64,000 nt of DNA, from NCBI GenBank assembly GCA_035604635.1, contig DATNIC010000236.1, positions 1-64,000 on the forward strand, read 5' to 3'. Shown here piece after piece: positions 44,653-52,945 of this stretch (position 1 is the stretch's first letter; each line of letters opens with the position of its first letter). Position numbers and translations under genes: made by a program. The notes below the pieces were generated by a model. That model saw only the letters and a program-made list of their open reading frames with translations. It was not told the DNA's origin and made no database searches. Source of the stretch: DATNIC01 sp035604635. Lineage in GTDB: Bacteria > Vulcanimicrobiota > Vulcanimicrobiia > Vulcanimicrobiales > Vulcanimicrobiaceae.

Positions 44653-45632
44653 TGATCCTCTATCTCAAAGAGTCCGATACCGCGCGGCTGCTCACGATGC
44701 ACGACGCGATCCGGCTGGTCGAAGACGCCGCGCGCGCGCTCGGCGAAGGCCGGGCGGTGAATTGCCCGCGTCAGCGCCCGCGCACCGACTCGACGATGAT
44801 GCACGTCCTGCCCGCTGCCTATGGCGGGGCGGACGTCATGGGTCTCAAGGTCTACACGGCCGGTAAGCGGGGCACCGCCTTTTATTATTTGCTGTTCAAC
44901 GGCGAGGGGAAGCTGCTCGCGCTGCTCGAGGCCAACACGCTCGGCGCGATCCGGACGGGCGCCGCCAGTGCGGTCGCAACGCGCTACATGAGCCGCGAGG
45001 AGAGTTCGACCCTGGGAATCATCGGGACGGGTCATCAGGCGCGGACGCAGCTCGAGGCGGTCAGCCACGTCCGCAACCTCACTCGCATTCGCGCGTGGAG
45101 CCGGACGCGCGAACGCCTCGATCCGTTTGTCGCCGAGATGAGCAAAAAAATCGGGAAGCCGATCGAGGCGGCGCCGAGCGCGCAGGAAGCGGTTGCGGGC
45201 GCCGACATCGTCATCACGATGACGACGACGACCGATCCCGTCCTGCGGGGCGCCTGGATTTCTCCCGGAGCGCATCTCAACGTCGCCGGCTCGAACCACA
45301 TTCACCGGCGCGAAGTCGATGGCGAGGCCGTCGAACGCAGCGGGATCGTCGCCGTCGAGGACTTGGCGCAAGCGATAGTCGAAGCCGGCGACTTGAAGAT
45401 CGCGGTCGACGAAAAGATGTTCAAGTGGGATCGCGCGGTACTGCTCGGGGACATCGTTGCCGGCAAGACGCCGGGGCGTCATGCTGCGGATGAGATCACG
45501 ATGTTCAAGTCGCTGGGAATCGGTTTGTGGGATGCGGTCGTCGCGCGGCATATCTACGATCTCGCCGTCGTGGAGCACGCCGGCGTCGAGCTGCCGGTCG
45601 AGGAGCCGCTGCGCGCCCGCTCGGCGCGGTAG
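44652..45632 (+). CDS. ornithine cyclodeaminase/mu-crystallin family protein
   Basis: A 326-residue NAD(P)-dependent enzyme. G-I-I-G-T-G-H-Q-A-R (dinucleotide fold), V-M-G-L-K-V-Y-T and E-A-N-T-L-G-A-I-R-T-G-A are family features. Members include ornithine cyclodeaminase, ketimine reductases and alanine dehydrogenase. With the BKACE gene it could handle an amino-keto-acid substrate (for example lysine fermentation or carnitine-like breakdown); this is inference. Confidence 0.88.
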   Translation: MILYLKESDTARLLTMHDAIRLVEDAARALGEGRAVNCPRQRPRTDSTMMHVLPAAYGGADVMGLKVYTAGKRGTAFYYLLFNGEGKLLALLEANTLGAIRTGAASAVATRYMSREESSTLGIIGTGHQARTQLEAVSHVRNLTRIRAWSRTRERLDPFVAEMSKKIGKPIEAAPSAQEAVAGADIVITMTTTTDPVLRGAWISPGAHLNVAGSNHIHRREVDGEAVERSGIVAVEDLAQAIVEAGDLKIAVDEKMFKWDRAVLLGDIVAGKTPGRHAADEITMFKSLGIGLWDAVVARHIYDLAVVEHAGVELPVEEPLRARSAR

Positions 45633-45635
45633 CCT

Positions 45636-47006
45636 TTACGTGCGGACCTGCACCCGCATCACGATCGGCTCCCGCGGCCGGATCGTTACGAGCGGCTCAA
45701 GGTCGGCCTTTGTCCCGGGCGCAAGCGTCAACCGCCGGCGACGCGCCAGGGTCGCGAGCGCGAGGACTGCCTCGATCCACGCGAACGACTCGCCGATGCA
45801 CGTCCGGGTCCCGCCGCCGAACGGGAAGTAGGCGAAGCGCGGGAGCTCGCCGAGCGTCTCCCACCGCTGTGGCCGGAACGCTTGGGGTTCGTCGAACCAG
45901 CGCGGATTGCGGTGCGTGACGTAGGGACTTGCGAAGACGACGCTCCCCCGCGCGACGCGATACCCCGCGATCTCGGTATCTCGAATCGCGCGCCGGCCGA
46001 GCACCCAGGCGGGTGGATACAAGCGCAGCGTCTCCTTGATCACGGCGGTCGTGTAGGACAGCCGCGCGTACGCCTCGAGCGGATCGCGGCCGGTATCAAC
46101 GGCGTCAACCTCGTCGTATAGCCGCTGCTCGACCCGCGGATTCTGCGAGAGCAAGTACCACGCCCAGGTCAGCGCGAGGGCCGTCGTCTCGTGGCCGGCG
46201 ATGAAGATCGTCATCGCCTCGTCGCGAATCTGCGAGTCGCTCATCCCTTCGCCGTCCTCGCGCGCGAGCAGCAGCATCGAGAGCAGATCGCCGCGGTCGG
46301 CCGGCGCCGCATGCCGCGCGGCGATCATCCCGTACATGATTTCGTCGAGGACCTTGCGCGCGCGCTTGAAGCGAAAGTTCGCCGGCGTCGGCAGTTTCTC
46401 GGCGATTTCTCCGAACGGGCCGAGCGTCGTCGGGACGAGCTCGATCGCAGTCGACAGCGCGCGATAGACGCGATCCGTCTGCGCGCTCACGTCGCTGCCG
46501 AAGAGAGTCTTCGCCGCGATCCCGAGCGTCAGGCGCATCATCGTTCGCATTACGTCGATCGTGCTTCCGTCGACGAGCGCGCCCGCGCTCGCCGACGCCT
46601 CGTCCACCATCGTTGCGGCATAGCAGCTGATGCGCTCGCGATGAAATGCCGGCTGCACGAGCCGGCGCTGACGCATGTGCAGCGGCTCCTCGCTCGTGAG
46701 CAAGCCTTCTCCGAGCAAGCGCTTGAGGCTCTCCGCGCCGCGACTCTTCACGAAATCGCGGGCGTTGGTGACCAAGAGATCGCGAATTGCATCGGGATCG
46801 TCGGCGAGGTAGAAGTGAAAGTCCCACCACAGCGGCCGCAGGCTGAAGTGGGCGAACCCTCCGTACTCGCGCGCGAGCCATTGCAGGGTATCGAGGAAAG
46901 CGGAAAACCCGACGCCGGGGCGAGCCGCGACGCGCCGCCGCGAAAGGTTCCGCGGCCCGGGCGGATACTCTATCGCGTCTTCACCGGGCGGTCTTCGGCC
47001 AGGCAA
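45636..47006 (-). CDS. cytochrome P450
   Basis: A 456-residue P450. Heme-binding F-G-G-G-T-R-T-C-I-G (Cys403), I-helix A-G-H-E-T-T and K-helix E-T-L-R are intact. It has no membrane anchor. It belongs to the CYP class with W-A-W-Y-L-L and F-x-P-x-R-W, as in fatty acid or terpene hydroxylases. TTG at 47006 overlaps the RRM gene by 37 nt; the homologous start E-Y-P-P-G-P-R would match a rare ATA overlapping the RRM TAG. No ferredoxin gene is adjacent. Confidence 0.92.
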   Translation of the reverse strand: MPGRRPPGEDAIEYPPGPRNLSRRRVAARPGVGFSAFLDTLQWLAREYGGFAHFSLRPLWWDFHFYLADDPDAIRDLLVTNARDFVKSRGAESLKRLLGEGLLTSEEPLHMRQRRLVQPAFHRERISCYAATMVDEASASAGALVDGSTIDVMRTMMRLTLGIAAKTLFGSDVSAQTDRVYRALSTAIELVPTTLGPFGEIAEKLPTPANFRFKRARKVLDEIMYGMIAARHAAPADRGDLLSMLLLAREDGEGMSDSQIRDEAMTIFIAGHETTALALTWAWYLLSQNPRVEQRLYDEVDAVDTGRDPLEAYARLSYTTAVIKETLRLYPPAWVLGRRAIRDTEIAGYRVARGSVVFASPYVTHRNPRWFDEPQAFRPQRWETLGELPRFAYFPFGGGTRTCIGESFAWIEAVLALATLARRRRLTLAPGTKADLEPLVTIRPREPIVMRVQVRT

Positions 47007-47233
47007 ACCGTCAACGGCTTGCCGGCGATCTCGAAGCCGTGAAACATCGCGATCGCGGCTTCCGCGGCACCGATGCTCTCGAGCTCGATGAACGCGACGC
47101 CCTTTTTCCGGCGCGTTTTGCGGTCGCGCGGCAACGCGATCGATTCTTCGCGGGCGCCGAAGCGCCGAAAGAGCTTGAACACATCTTCTTTTGTTGCCGA
47201 TGTCGGCAACCCGCCGACGAAGAGCCGAATCAT
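46970..47233 (-). CDS. RRM-domain RNA-binding protein
   Basis: An 87-residue single RNA-recognition-motif protein. RNP2 is L-F-V-G-G-L-P, RNP1 is K-G-V-A-F-I-E-L. Such small RRM proteins occur in Cyanobacteria and other phyla, often as cold-response or mRNA-localisation factors. ATG at 47233 overlaps the tgt stop (ATGA). Confidence 0.88.
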   Translation of the reverse strand: MIRLFVGGLPTSATKEDVFKLFRRFGAREESIALPRDRKTRRKKGVAFIELESIGAAEAAIAMFHGFEIAGKPLTVCLAEDRPVKTR

Positions 47234-48339
47234 GTCCGTATGAGTAGTCCGTCCCGGAACGTTTCCCACGTCTTTTGTTCGATGGCTGCGCGCGCCTCTT
47301 CGACGATCGAGATCAGTCGCGCGAGATTATGCTGGGACAAGAGCCGGGGGCCGAGCATCTCGCCCGAGCGGAAGAGATGCGCGAGATACGCGCGCGAAAA
47401 CGTCTCGCAGACCGCGCAAGAGCAGGTCGGATCGAGCGGCCCGAAATCATCGACGAAACGCGCGTTCATCATGTTGAATTCTCCATCACGAGTGATCGCG
47501 CGGCCGGTCCGTCCGCAACGCGTCGGATAGACGCAATCGAACATGTCGATCCCTGAGTCGATCGTCGCGATCACGTCGCGGATCGTCCCGACGCCCATCA
47601 AGTAGCGCGGCCGTTCTTGGGGCAAGAGCGCCGCAGCGAAGCGCGCGAAGCGGATCATCTCGTCGCGCGATTCTCCGACCGAGAGACCGCCGATCGCATA
47701 ACCGGGAAGGTCCAGCGCGACGAGCGCGGCGGCGCTCCGCGAACGCAGCTCTTCGTCGAGGCCGCCCTGCATGATGCCGAAAAGCAGCGTCGCGCCGCGT
47801 CGCCATGCGCTCGCGCTGCGCTCGGCCCACGACGTCGTCCGTCGCACCGCCGCCTCGAGCTCGTCGCGCTCGGCGGGGAGCTTCACGCAAACGTCGAGCG
47901 CCATCGCAACGTCGACTCCCAGATCTTCCTGAAATGCGACGACGTTTTCGGGGGTGAAGCGATGCTCGCTCCCGTCGATGTGCGACCGAAACGTGACGCC
48001 GTCGTCGTCGAGCTTGCGGCGTGATTCGAGGCTGAAGACTTGGAAGCCGCCGCTGTCGGTGAGGATCGGGCGGTCCCAGGCCATGAAGCGGTGCAGCCCG
48101 CCGGCGCCGACGATCGTCGCGCGTCCCGGGCGCAGCCACAGATGATACGTGTTCGAGAGGATGATCTCGGCGCGCACGTCGCGCAAATCGGCGGGGGTCA
48201 ATCCCTTTACGGTCGCGACCGTCCCGACCGGCATGAAGGCCGGCGTCTCGACGGTCCCGTGCGCGAGCGTCAGCCGTCCGCGGCGCGCCGCGCCGTCGGT
48301 CGCGATGAGCTCGAACGATCCGAGCGTTTTTTCGATCAC
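47230..48339 (-). CDS. tgt: tRNA-guanine transglycosylase
   Basis: A 369-residue enzyme exchanging G34 for preQ1 in tRNA (queuosine pathway). D-S-G-G-F-Q-V-F, catalytic Asp in I-D-M-F-D-C-V-Y-P-T-R and the zinc site C-S-C-A-V-C...H are seen. The GTG at 48339 overlaps the stop of the upstream pseudouridine synthase (GTGA). Confidence 0.96.
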   Translation of the reverse strand: MIEKTLGSFELIATDGAARRGRLTLAHGTVETPAFMPVGTVATVKGLTPADLRDVRAEIILSNTYHLWLRPGRATIVGAGGLHRFMAWDRPILTDSGGFQVFSLESRRKLDDDGVTFRSHIDGSEHRFTPENVVAFQEDLGVDVAMALDVCVKLPAERDELEAAVRRTTSWAERSASAWRRGATLLFGIMQGGLDEELRSRSAAALVALDLPGYAIGGLSVGESRDEMIRFARFAAALLPQERPRYLMGVGTIRDVIATIDSGIDMFDCVYPTRCGRTGRAITRDGEFNMMNARFVDDFGPLDPTCSCAVCETFSRAYLAHLFRSGEMLGPRLLSQHNLARLISIVEEARAAIEQKTWETFRDGLLIRT

Positions 48340-49250
48340 GTTCTCATTGCGGCGAGGGCTTCGAGATACGCCTGCGGCGGTTCGGCTTCGAATTCGAGCG
48401 GCGTCATCGTAACCGGATGACGAAACGCCAAGCGCCAAGCGTGCAGGGCTTGTCCCGGCAGCGCAACGCGTGGATCCAGCCGCCCGTAGACGGGATCGTT
48501 GAGGATCGGATGGCCGACCGCGGCCATGTGGACGCGGATTTGATGCGTTCGTCCGGTCTCCAAAAGAAACGTCAGCTCGGCCGCGTTGTGCAGCCGCTCG
48601 CGCAGGGTGTAGTGCGTGACCGCGGGCTTACCCTCGCTGCGGATCGCGTAGCGCCGGCGGTTGCGCGGGTCGCGTCCGATCGCGCCTTCGATCGTCCCTT
48701 CCGCATCGGCCGGCGTCCCGCTGACGATCCCGCGATATTCGCGCTTGATGTAGCGCTTTTGCATCGCCTTGCCGAGCGTCGCCAGCGCTTTAGGGGTCTT
48801 GGCGATGACGAGCAAGCCCGACGTGTCGCGATCGAGGCGATGGACGAGCCCGGCGCGCAAGGGAACTCCGGGGAGTGCTCCCGCATGCGCGAGCAGCGCG
48901 TTGACCAGCGTCCCCGTCGTCGCACCGTGCGCCGGATGCGTCACCATCCCGGCCGGCTTGTTGACGACCGCGATCGTCTCGTCTTCATAGACGACGTCGA
49001 GCGGGATCGCTTCGGGATGCGCTTCGAGCGGCGGCGGCGCCGTGACGCGGTACGCGACGGCGTCGCCCGCGTCGAGCAGCGTGCTCGGCTTGACGAGATC
49101 GCCGTTGACGCGCACGTCACCGGCCTTGATCGCGGCCGTGACGGCGCTGCGCGACGCGCCGGCAAGCCGGGCGACCAGCACGTCGACACGCATCCCCGCT
49201 TCTTCGGCGGAGACGGCGTGCTCGGCAGAATCAGGATTGGGAGCGAGCAA
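48336..49250 (-). CDS. RluA/RluD-family pseudouridine synthase
   Basis: A 304-residue enzyme modifying rRNA. N-terminal S4 domain (R-V-D-V-L-V-A...V-R-V-N-G), then H-R-L-D-R-D-T-S-G with catalytic Asp, and R-T-H-Q-I-R-V-H. TTG start overlapping lspA by 20 nt; the start is uncertain. The lspA-rluD order resembles that of Firmicutes. Confidence 0.93.
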   Translation of the reverse strand: MLAPNPDSAEHAVSAEEAGMRVDVLVARLAGASRSAVTAAIKAGDVRVNGDLVKPSTLLDAGDAVAYRVTAPPPLEAHPEAIPLDVVYEDETIAVVNKPAGMVTHPAHGATTGTLVNALLAHAGALPGVPLRAGLVHRLDRDTSGLLVIAKTPKALATLGKAMQKRYIKREYRGIVSGTPADAEGTIEGAIGRDPRNRRRYAIRSEGKPAVTHYTLRERLHNAAELTFLLETGRTHQIRVHMAAVGHPILNDPVYGRLDPRVALPGQALHAWRLAFRHPVTMTPLEFEAEPPQAYLEALAAMRT

Positions 49251-49686
49251 CGGCGCGATCGCGGGCGAGCGTCGCGATGATCAGCAGGCAGACTCCGATC
49301 GTGATGCACGAATCGGCCACGTTGAAGACCGGCCACCAGCGCAAGTCGATGAAGTCGACGACGTACCGGTGCTGCAGGCGATCGGCGATGTTCCCCGCCG
49401 CGCCGCCGACGATCCCGCCAAGTGCGACGCGGACAAGCCACGACTGCGCGGCGATGTCACGAAACGAGAACCAAAAGATCGCCAAGACGGCGACCGCCAG
49501 GATGATGAGCAGCCAGGCTTGATCGCCGAACAGGCCGAACGCGCCGCGCGTATTCTGCACGTACGTCCAGTACACGACGTGCGGGATGAGGACCCGGCTC
49601 TCGCCCGGCATGAACGTCGCCGCTACCCAATGCTTGCTCAACTGGTCCGCGGCGAAGACCGCGAACGCGACAATGAGAACGAGCAT
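49231..49686 (-). CDS. lspA: lipoprotein signal peptidase
   Basis: A 151-residue, four-helix aspartic protease. N-T-R-G-A-F, G-N-I-A-D102-R, and F-N-V-A-D125-S with both catalytic Asp are present. It removes signal peptides from prolipoproteins such as 54599-56467. TAATG overlap with ccdA. Confidence 0.95.
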   Translation of the reverse strand: MLVLIVAFAVFAADQLSKHWVAATFMPGESRVLIPHVVYWTYVQNTRGAFGLFGDQAWLLIILAVAVLAIFWFSFRDIAAQSWLVRVALGGIVGGAAGNIADRLQHRYVVDFIDLRWWPVFNVADSCITIGVCLLIIATLARDRAVARSQS

Positions 49687-50417
49687 TACAAACTCGGCGG
49701 CTGCACGAACTGATAGAAAAATCCGGCGACGCGCCAGAACGAGTTGGTGACCAGCACGATTCCCGTCGCGACGAGGAAGGCGCCGGCACCGGCCTCGATC
49801 CGCGGCAGCCACGGTTTGATCCGATCCAAGACGCCGAGCGCCGAGGTAAGCGCCGCCGCGGTGATCAGGAACGGGATCGCCAAGCCCATCGAGTAGACGA
49901 AGAGCAGACCGCTTGCTGCGGCAAGCCGCTCTTGCGAGGCGAGCAGCAAGATCGCCGAAAGGATCGGGCCGATGCACGGCGACCATCCGGCGGCGAAGCC
50001 GATCCCGACGAGGAACGAGGCGAGGAGCGAGCGGTTCGCGCTCGCGTGAATTCGGTGGATTCGTTTGTCCATCGCAAGCGCGCGGATGCGGAAGACGCCG
50101 AGCATGTTGAGGCCCAGCACGATGACGATTACCCCGCCTACGCGCGCGATCAAGTCCTTGTGCTCGGCGAACGCCGAGCCGACCGCGCTTGCGGAGATCC
50201 CGATCAGCATGAAGATCACGGTGAAGCCTGCTATGAAGGCGACGGCGTGCAGGACGACGCGTGAGCGCCCGCGCACGTCGCTCTCGGCGCGCAATTCTTC
50301 GAGGCTTGATCCCGTTAAGAACGAGAGGTAGGCCGGGATCAGCGGAAGGACGCACGGCGAGACGAAGGAAACCAGGCCCGCCAGGAACGCCGTTGCTATG
50401 TTGAGCTCGGGATGCAT
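49686..50417 (-). CDS. ccdA: cytochrome c biogenesis protein CcdA
   Basis: A 243-residue thiol-disulfide transporter with six helices; redox Cys lie in F-V-S-P-C-V-L-P and W-S-P-C-I-G-P. It moves reducing power to the extracytoplasmic side. The start codon shares ATGCAT (50412-50417) with the possible ATG of divergent lgt. Confidence 0.9.
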   Translation of the reverse strand: MHPELNIATAFLAGLVSFVSPCVLPLIPAYLSFLTGSSLEELRAESDVRGRSRVVLHAVAFIAGFTVIFMLIGISASAVGSAFAEHKDLIARVGGVIVIVLGLNMLGVFRIRALAMDKRIHRIHASANRSLLASFLVGIGFAAGWSPCIGPILSAILLLASQERLAAASGLLFVYSMGLAIPFLITAAALTSALGVLDRIKPWLPRIEAGAGAFLVATGIVLVTNSFWRVAGFFYQFVQPPSL

Positions 50418-51248
50418 CTCGATCTCATTCTAGGAGTAACAGCCATTCACCACTGGTTTACCTATCCGAACATCGACCCCGTGGCCTTTCGGCTCGGGCC
50501 GCTTGCGATTCACTGGTACGGAATCTCCTATCTCATCGGTTTTATCTGCGTCTTTTTGTGGATGAATCGCCCTGCCGGGCGCCGGCGGCTCGGGTTGACG
50601 AGCGAGGAGATTCAGGACTTCCTTGTGTACGCGCTGGTCGGCGTCTTGGTCGGCGGCCGAGCGCTGTTCGTCGTCGCCGACATCCTCTCGCGGCACAACG
50701 CCTCGGAGTACCTCGAGCATCCGCTCAACATCATCGCGATTTGGCAGGGCGGAATGGCCTTCCACGGCGGCCTCATCGGCGTGATCATCGCGATCGCGCT
50801 CTTCTTGCGCAAGCATCGTGGCCTTTCGTTTAACGTCTTGGCCGACGAGGTCGTCGTCCTCTTGCCGATCGGGATCGCGTTGACCCGAGTCGTCAACTTC
50901 ATCAACGACGAGCTCCCGGGGCGGCTCTGCGACCCCGACGCGCCGTACTGCATCGAATTCCCCAACTACGACGGCTTTCGCTATCCGTCGCAGATCTTTG
51001 AGGGGATCCTCGACATCGCCGTCCTCCCCATCTTGCTCGTCCTTTATCGGCGCAGGCCGCCCGACGGCGTCGTCGCTTGGACGTGGTTTGCGCTCTACGG
51101 AGTCACCCGCTCGGTTGCGGAGATCTGGCGACAGCCCGACATCGTGTTCTTGGGCTTGACCGGTGCGCAGTGGCTCGCGCTTCCAATGATCGCCATCGGC
51201 GTCGCGCTCGTCGTCGCGTCGCTGCGTCGCGACATTCGCACAGCCTAG
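50412..51248 (+). CDS. lgt: prolipoprotein diacylglyceryl transferase
   Basis: A 278-residue membrane enzyme attaching diacylglycerol to lipobox Cys. I-H-W-Y-G-I-S-Y, H-G-G-L-I-G and R-V-V-N-F-I-N-D-E-L-P-G-R are hallmarks. The ATG at 50412 would sit exactly on the ccdA start. AGGAG at 50432-50436 lies 8 nt before an in-frame ATT (50445), where homology begins, so true initiation may be at ATT. Confidence 0.94.
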   Translation: MHLDLILGVTAIHHWFTYPNIDPVAFRLGPLAIHWYGISYLIGFICVFLWMNRPAGRRRLGLTSEEIQDFLVYALVGVLVGGRALFVVADILSRHNASEYLEHPLNIIAIWQGGMAFHGGLIGVIIAIALFLRKHRGLSFNVLADEVVVLLPIGIALTRVVNFINDELPGRLCDPDAPYCIEFPNYDGFRYPSQIFEGILDIAVLPILLVLYRRRPPDGVVAWTWFALYGVTRSVAEIWRQPDIVFLGLTGAQWLALPMIAIGVALVVASLRRDIRTA

Positions 51249-51287
51249 GCTAGGACTAAACTCGCACTAGCGGGAAGGTTTCGGTCC

Positions 51288-52001
51288 ATGACGCTCGACC
51301 TCGGGGCCGAAGCCGCATCGGCTCCGACGACGATTCCGGAACGTCTGACGATGCTTCGCAAGGAGCTCGAGGGCGTCGCCCGCGCATCGGGCCGAGAGCC
51401 GTCCGGAGTCGCGATTCTCGGCGTCACCAAGACGCAGCCGCGTGAGAGCGTGCTCGCAGCGATCGCCGCCGGGATCGGCGACATCGGTGAGAACTACGTG
51501 CAAGAAGCGCGGGAAAAGTACCGCGACCTTCCGGCGGTCCGCAAGCACTTCATCGGTCACGTTCAGACCAACAAGGCCAACGCGATCGTCGAGACATTCG
51601 ATGTCGTGCAGAGCGTCGATCGCATCGATGCGGGGCGAGCGCTTGCGAAGGCGATGCGGCGCTTGAGCAAGCGTGTCAGCGTCTTGGTCCAGGTCAATAT
51701 CTCGGAGACGGAGCGGTTCGGGATCGATCCCGCCGGCGCGCCGTCGCTCGCAGCGGCGCTGCGCGACGAAGGACTGGACGTCGAAGGCGTGATGGCGATC
51801 GGCCCGATCACCGACGATCGAGCGCGGATCTCGGCCGCCTTCGAGCGGGCGCGGGAAGCATTCGCAGCCGTCGGCGGGACGACGCTCTCGCTTGGAATGT
51901 CGGCCGATTGGCGAGAGGCGGTCGCCCACGGGTCGACGATGATTCGTATCGGGACCGCGATCTTCGGAGCCCGCCACTACGGGGAGGGACCACACCCATG
52001 A
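51288..52001 (+). CDS. YggS family PLP-binding protein
   Basis: A 237-residue PLP homeostasis protein (YggS/PLPBP family). PLP lysine K48 in G-V-T-K-T-Q-P, G-E-N-Y-V-Q-E-A and F-I-G-H-V-Q-T-N-K are hallmarks. GGGAAGG precedes the ATG. It heads the sepF-divIVA cluster, as in Firmicutes and Actinobacteria. Confidence 0.94.
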   Translation: MTLDLGAEAASAPTTIPERLTMLRKELEGVARASGREPSGVAILGVTKTQPRESVLAAIAAGIGDIGENYVQEAREKYRDLPAVRKHFIGHVQTNKANAIVETFDVVQSVDRIDAGRALAKAMRRLSKRVSVLVQVNISETERFGIDPAGAPSLAAALRDEGLDVEGVMAIGPITDDRARISAAFERAREAFAAVGGTTLSLGMSADWREAVAHGSTMIRIGTAIFGARHYGEGPHP

Positions 52002-52432
52002 GCATGTTCGGGAAGCTCGGCTCGTTCTTCGCACTGCGCGAAGACGAGGACGAGTTCTATGAGGAGGACTCGCGGGGGAACGTCGTGCCGCTCTCGGCGG
52101 AACGGCGCGGGACGCGCGGCACCGAGGTGGGCGTGTTCCTGCCCAAAACGTTCGCCGACGTCACGGATATCGCGGACGCGCTGCGCGCGCGTCAGGTCGT
52201 GATCATCAACCTGCAGGGGGCCGATCGCGCACTCCTCCAGCGAGTGGTCGATTTCACTTCGGGCGTGGCATACACGATCGACGGAAAGATTCAAAAGCTC
52301 GCTGAGGCGATCTATCTCGTCGTCCCGGCGGGCGTCAACGTCAATTCGGCCGGGCTGCGCGAGTCGCTCGACACCGACGCGATGCTCGATTTCTCGAGGA
52401 CGAGTGCCACGAAAGCGACCGGGCGGGGGTAA
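51998..52432 (+). CDS. sepF: cell division protein SepF
   Basis: A 144-residue FtsZ-binding membrane-bending protein. Short N-terminal amphipathic stretch, acidic linker, then the SepF domain (R-A-R-Q-V-V-I-I-N-L-Q, D-F-T-S-G-V-A-Y-T-I-D-G, V-F-L-P). ATGA overlap with the preceding gene. It indicates a Gram-positive-type divisome. Confidence 0.93.
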   Translation: MSMFGKLGSFFALREDEDEFYEEDSRGNVVPLSAERRGTRGTEVGVFLPKTFADVTDIADALRARQVVIINLQGADRALLQRVVDFTSGVAYTIDGKIQKLAEAIYLVVPAGVNVNSAGLRESLDTDAMLDFSRTSATKATGRG

Positions 52433-52435
52433 ACG

Positions 52436-52945
52436 ATGCCGAAAATTACTGTTATCGATGTTCAGCACAAGACGTTCAAGAAGTCGCTGCAAGGCTACGA
52501 CCGGGTGGAGGTCGATCAATTTCTCGACGAGCTGATCGAGACGCTCGAGGACGAGGCGCAAGCGCGCGCTGCGCTCGAGGCCGAGGTCGGCGACCTCAAG
52601 GATCGCATCAGTCATTTCAAAGCGATGGAGGAGTCGCTGCAAAACACGCTTTTGCTCGCGCAGCGCACGGCCGACGAAGTCAAGGCGAATGCGCACAAAG
52701 AAGCCGATTTGATCAAAGCGGAGGCGAAGGTCTCCGTCGAGCGCGAGATCGCGACCTTGGGAGACCGGACCGCGGAGGCGAGGCGCGAGTACCAGCGCGC
52801 GATCGAGACGGCTGAGAAGGCCAAGAGCGAGCTGCGCAGCCTGCTCACGACGCATTTAGCGCTGCTCGAAAGGGCTGGCGCCGTCGTGGCGGAACCGACG
52901 CATCAAAATGGAAGCCCAGCGGTAGCCCAGCAACTCATCCCGTGA
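52436..52945 (+). CDS. divIVA: DivIVA-domain protein
   Basis: A 169-residue coiled-coil protein. The N-terminal F-K-K-S-L-Q-G-Y-D-R-V-E-V-D-Q-F-L-D-E-L is the DivIVA membrane-curvature domain; residues about 30-150 form a coiled coil. It marks poles and septa. Shine-Dalgarno GGGGG before ATG. Confidence 0.93.
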   Translation: MPKITVIDVQHKTFKKSLQGYDRVEVDQFLDELIETLEDEAQARAALEAEVGDLKDRISHFKAMEESLQNTLLLAQRTADEVKANAHKEADLIKAEAKVSVEREIATLGDRTAEARREYQRAIETAEKAKSELRSLLTTHLALLERAGAVVAEPTHQNGSPAVAQQLIP

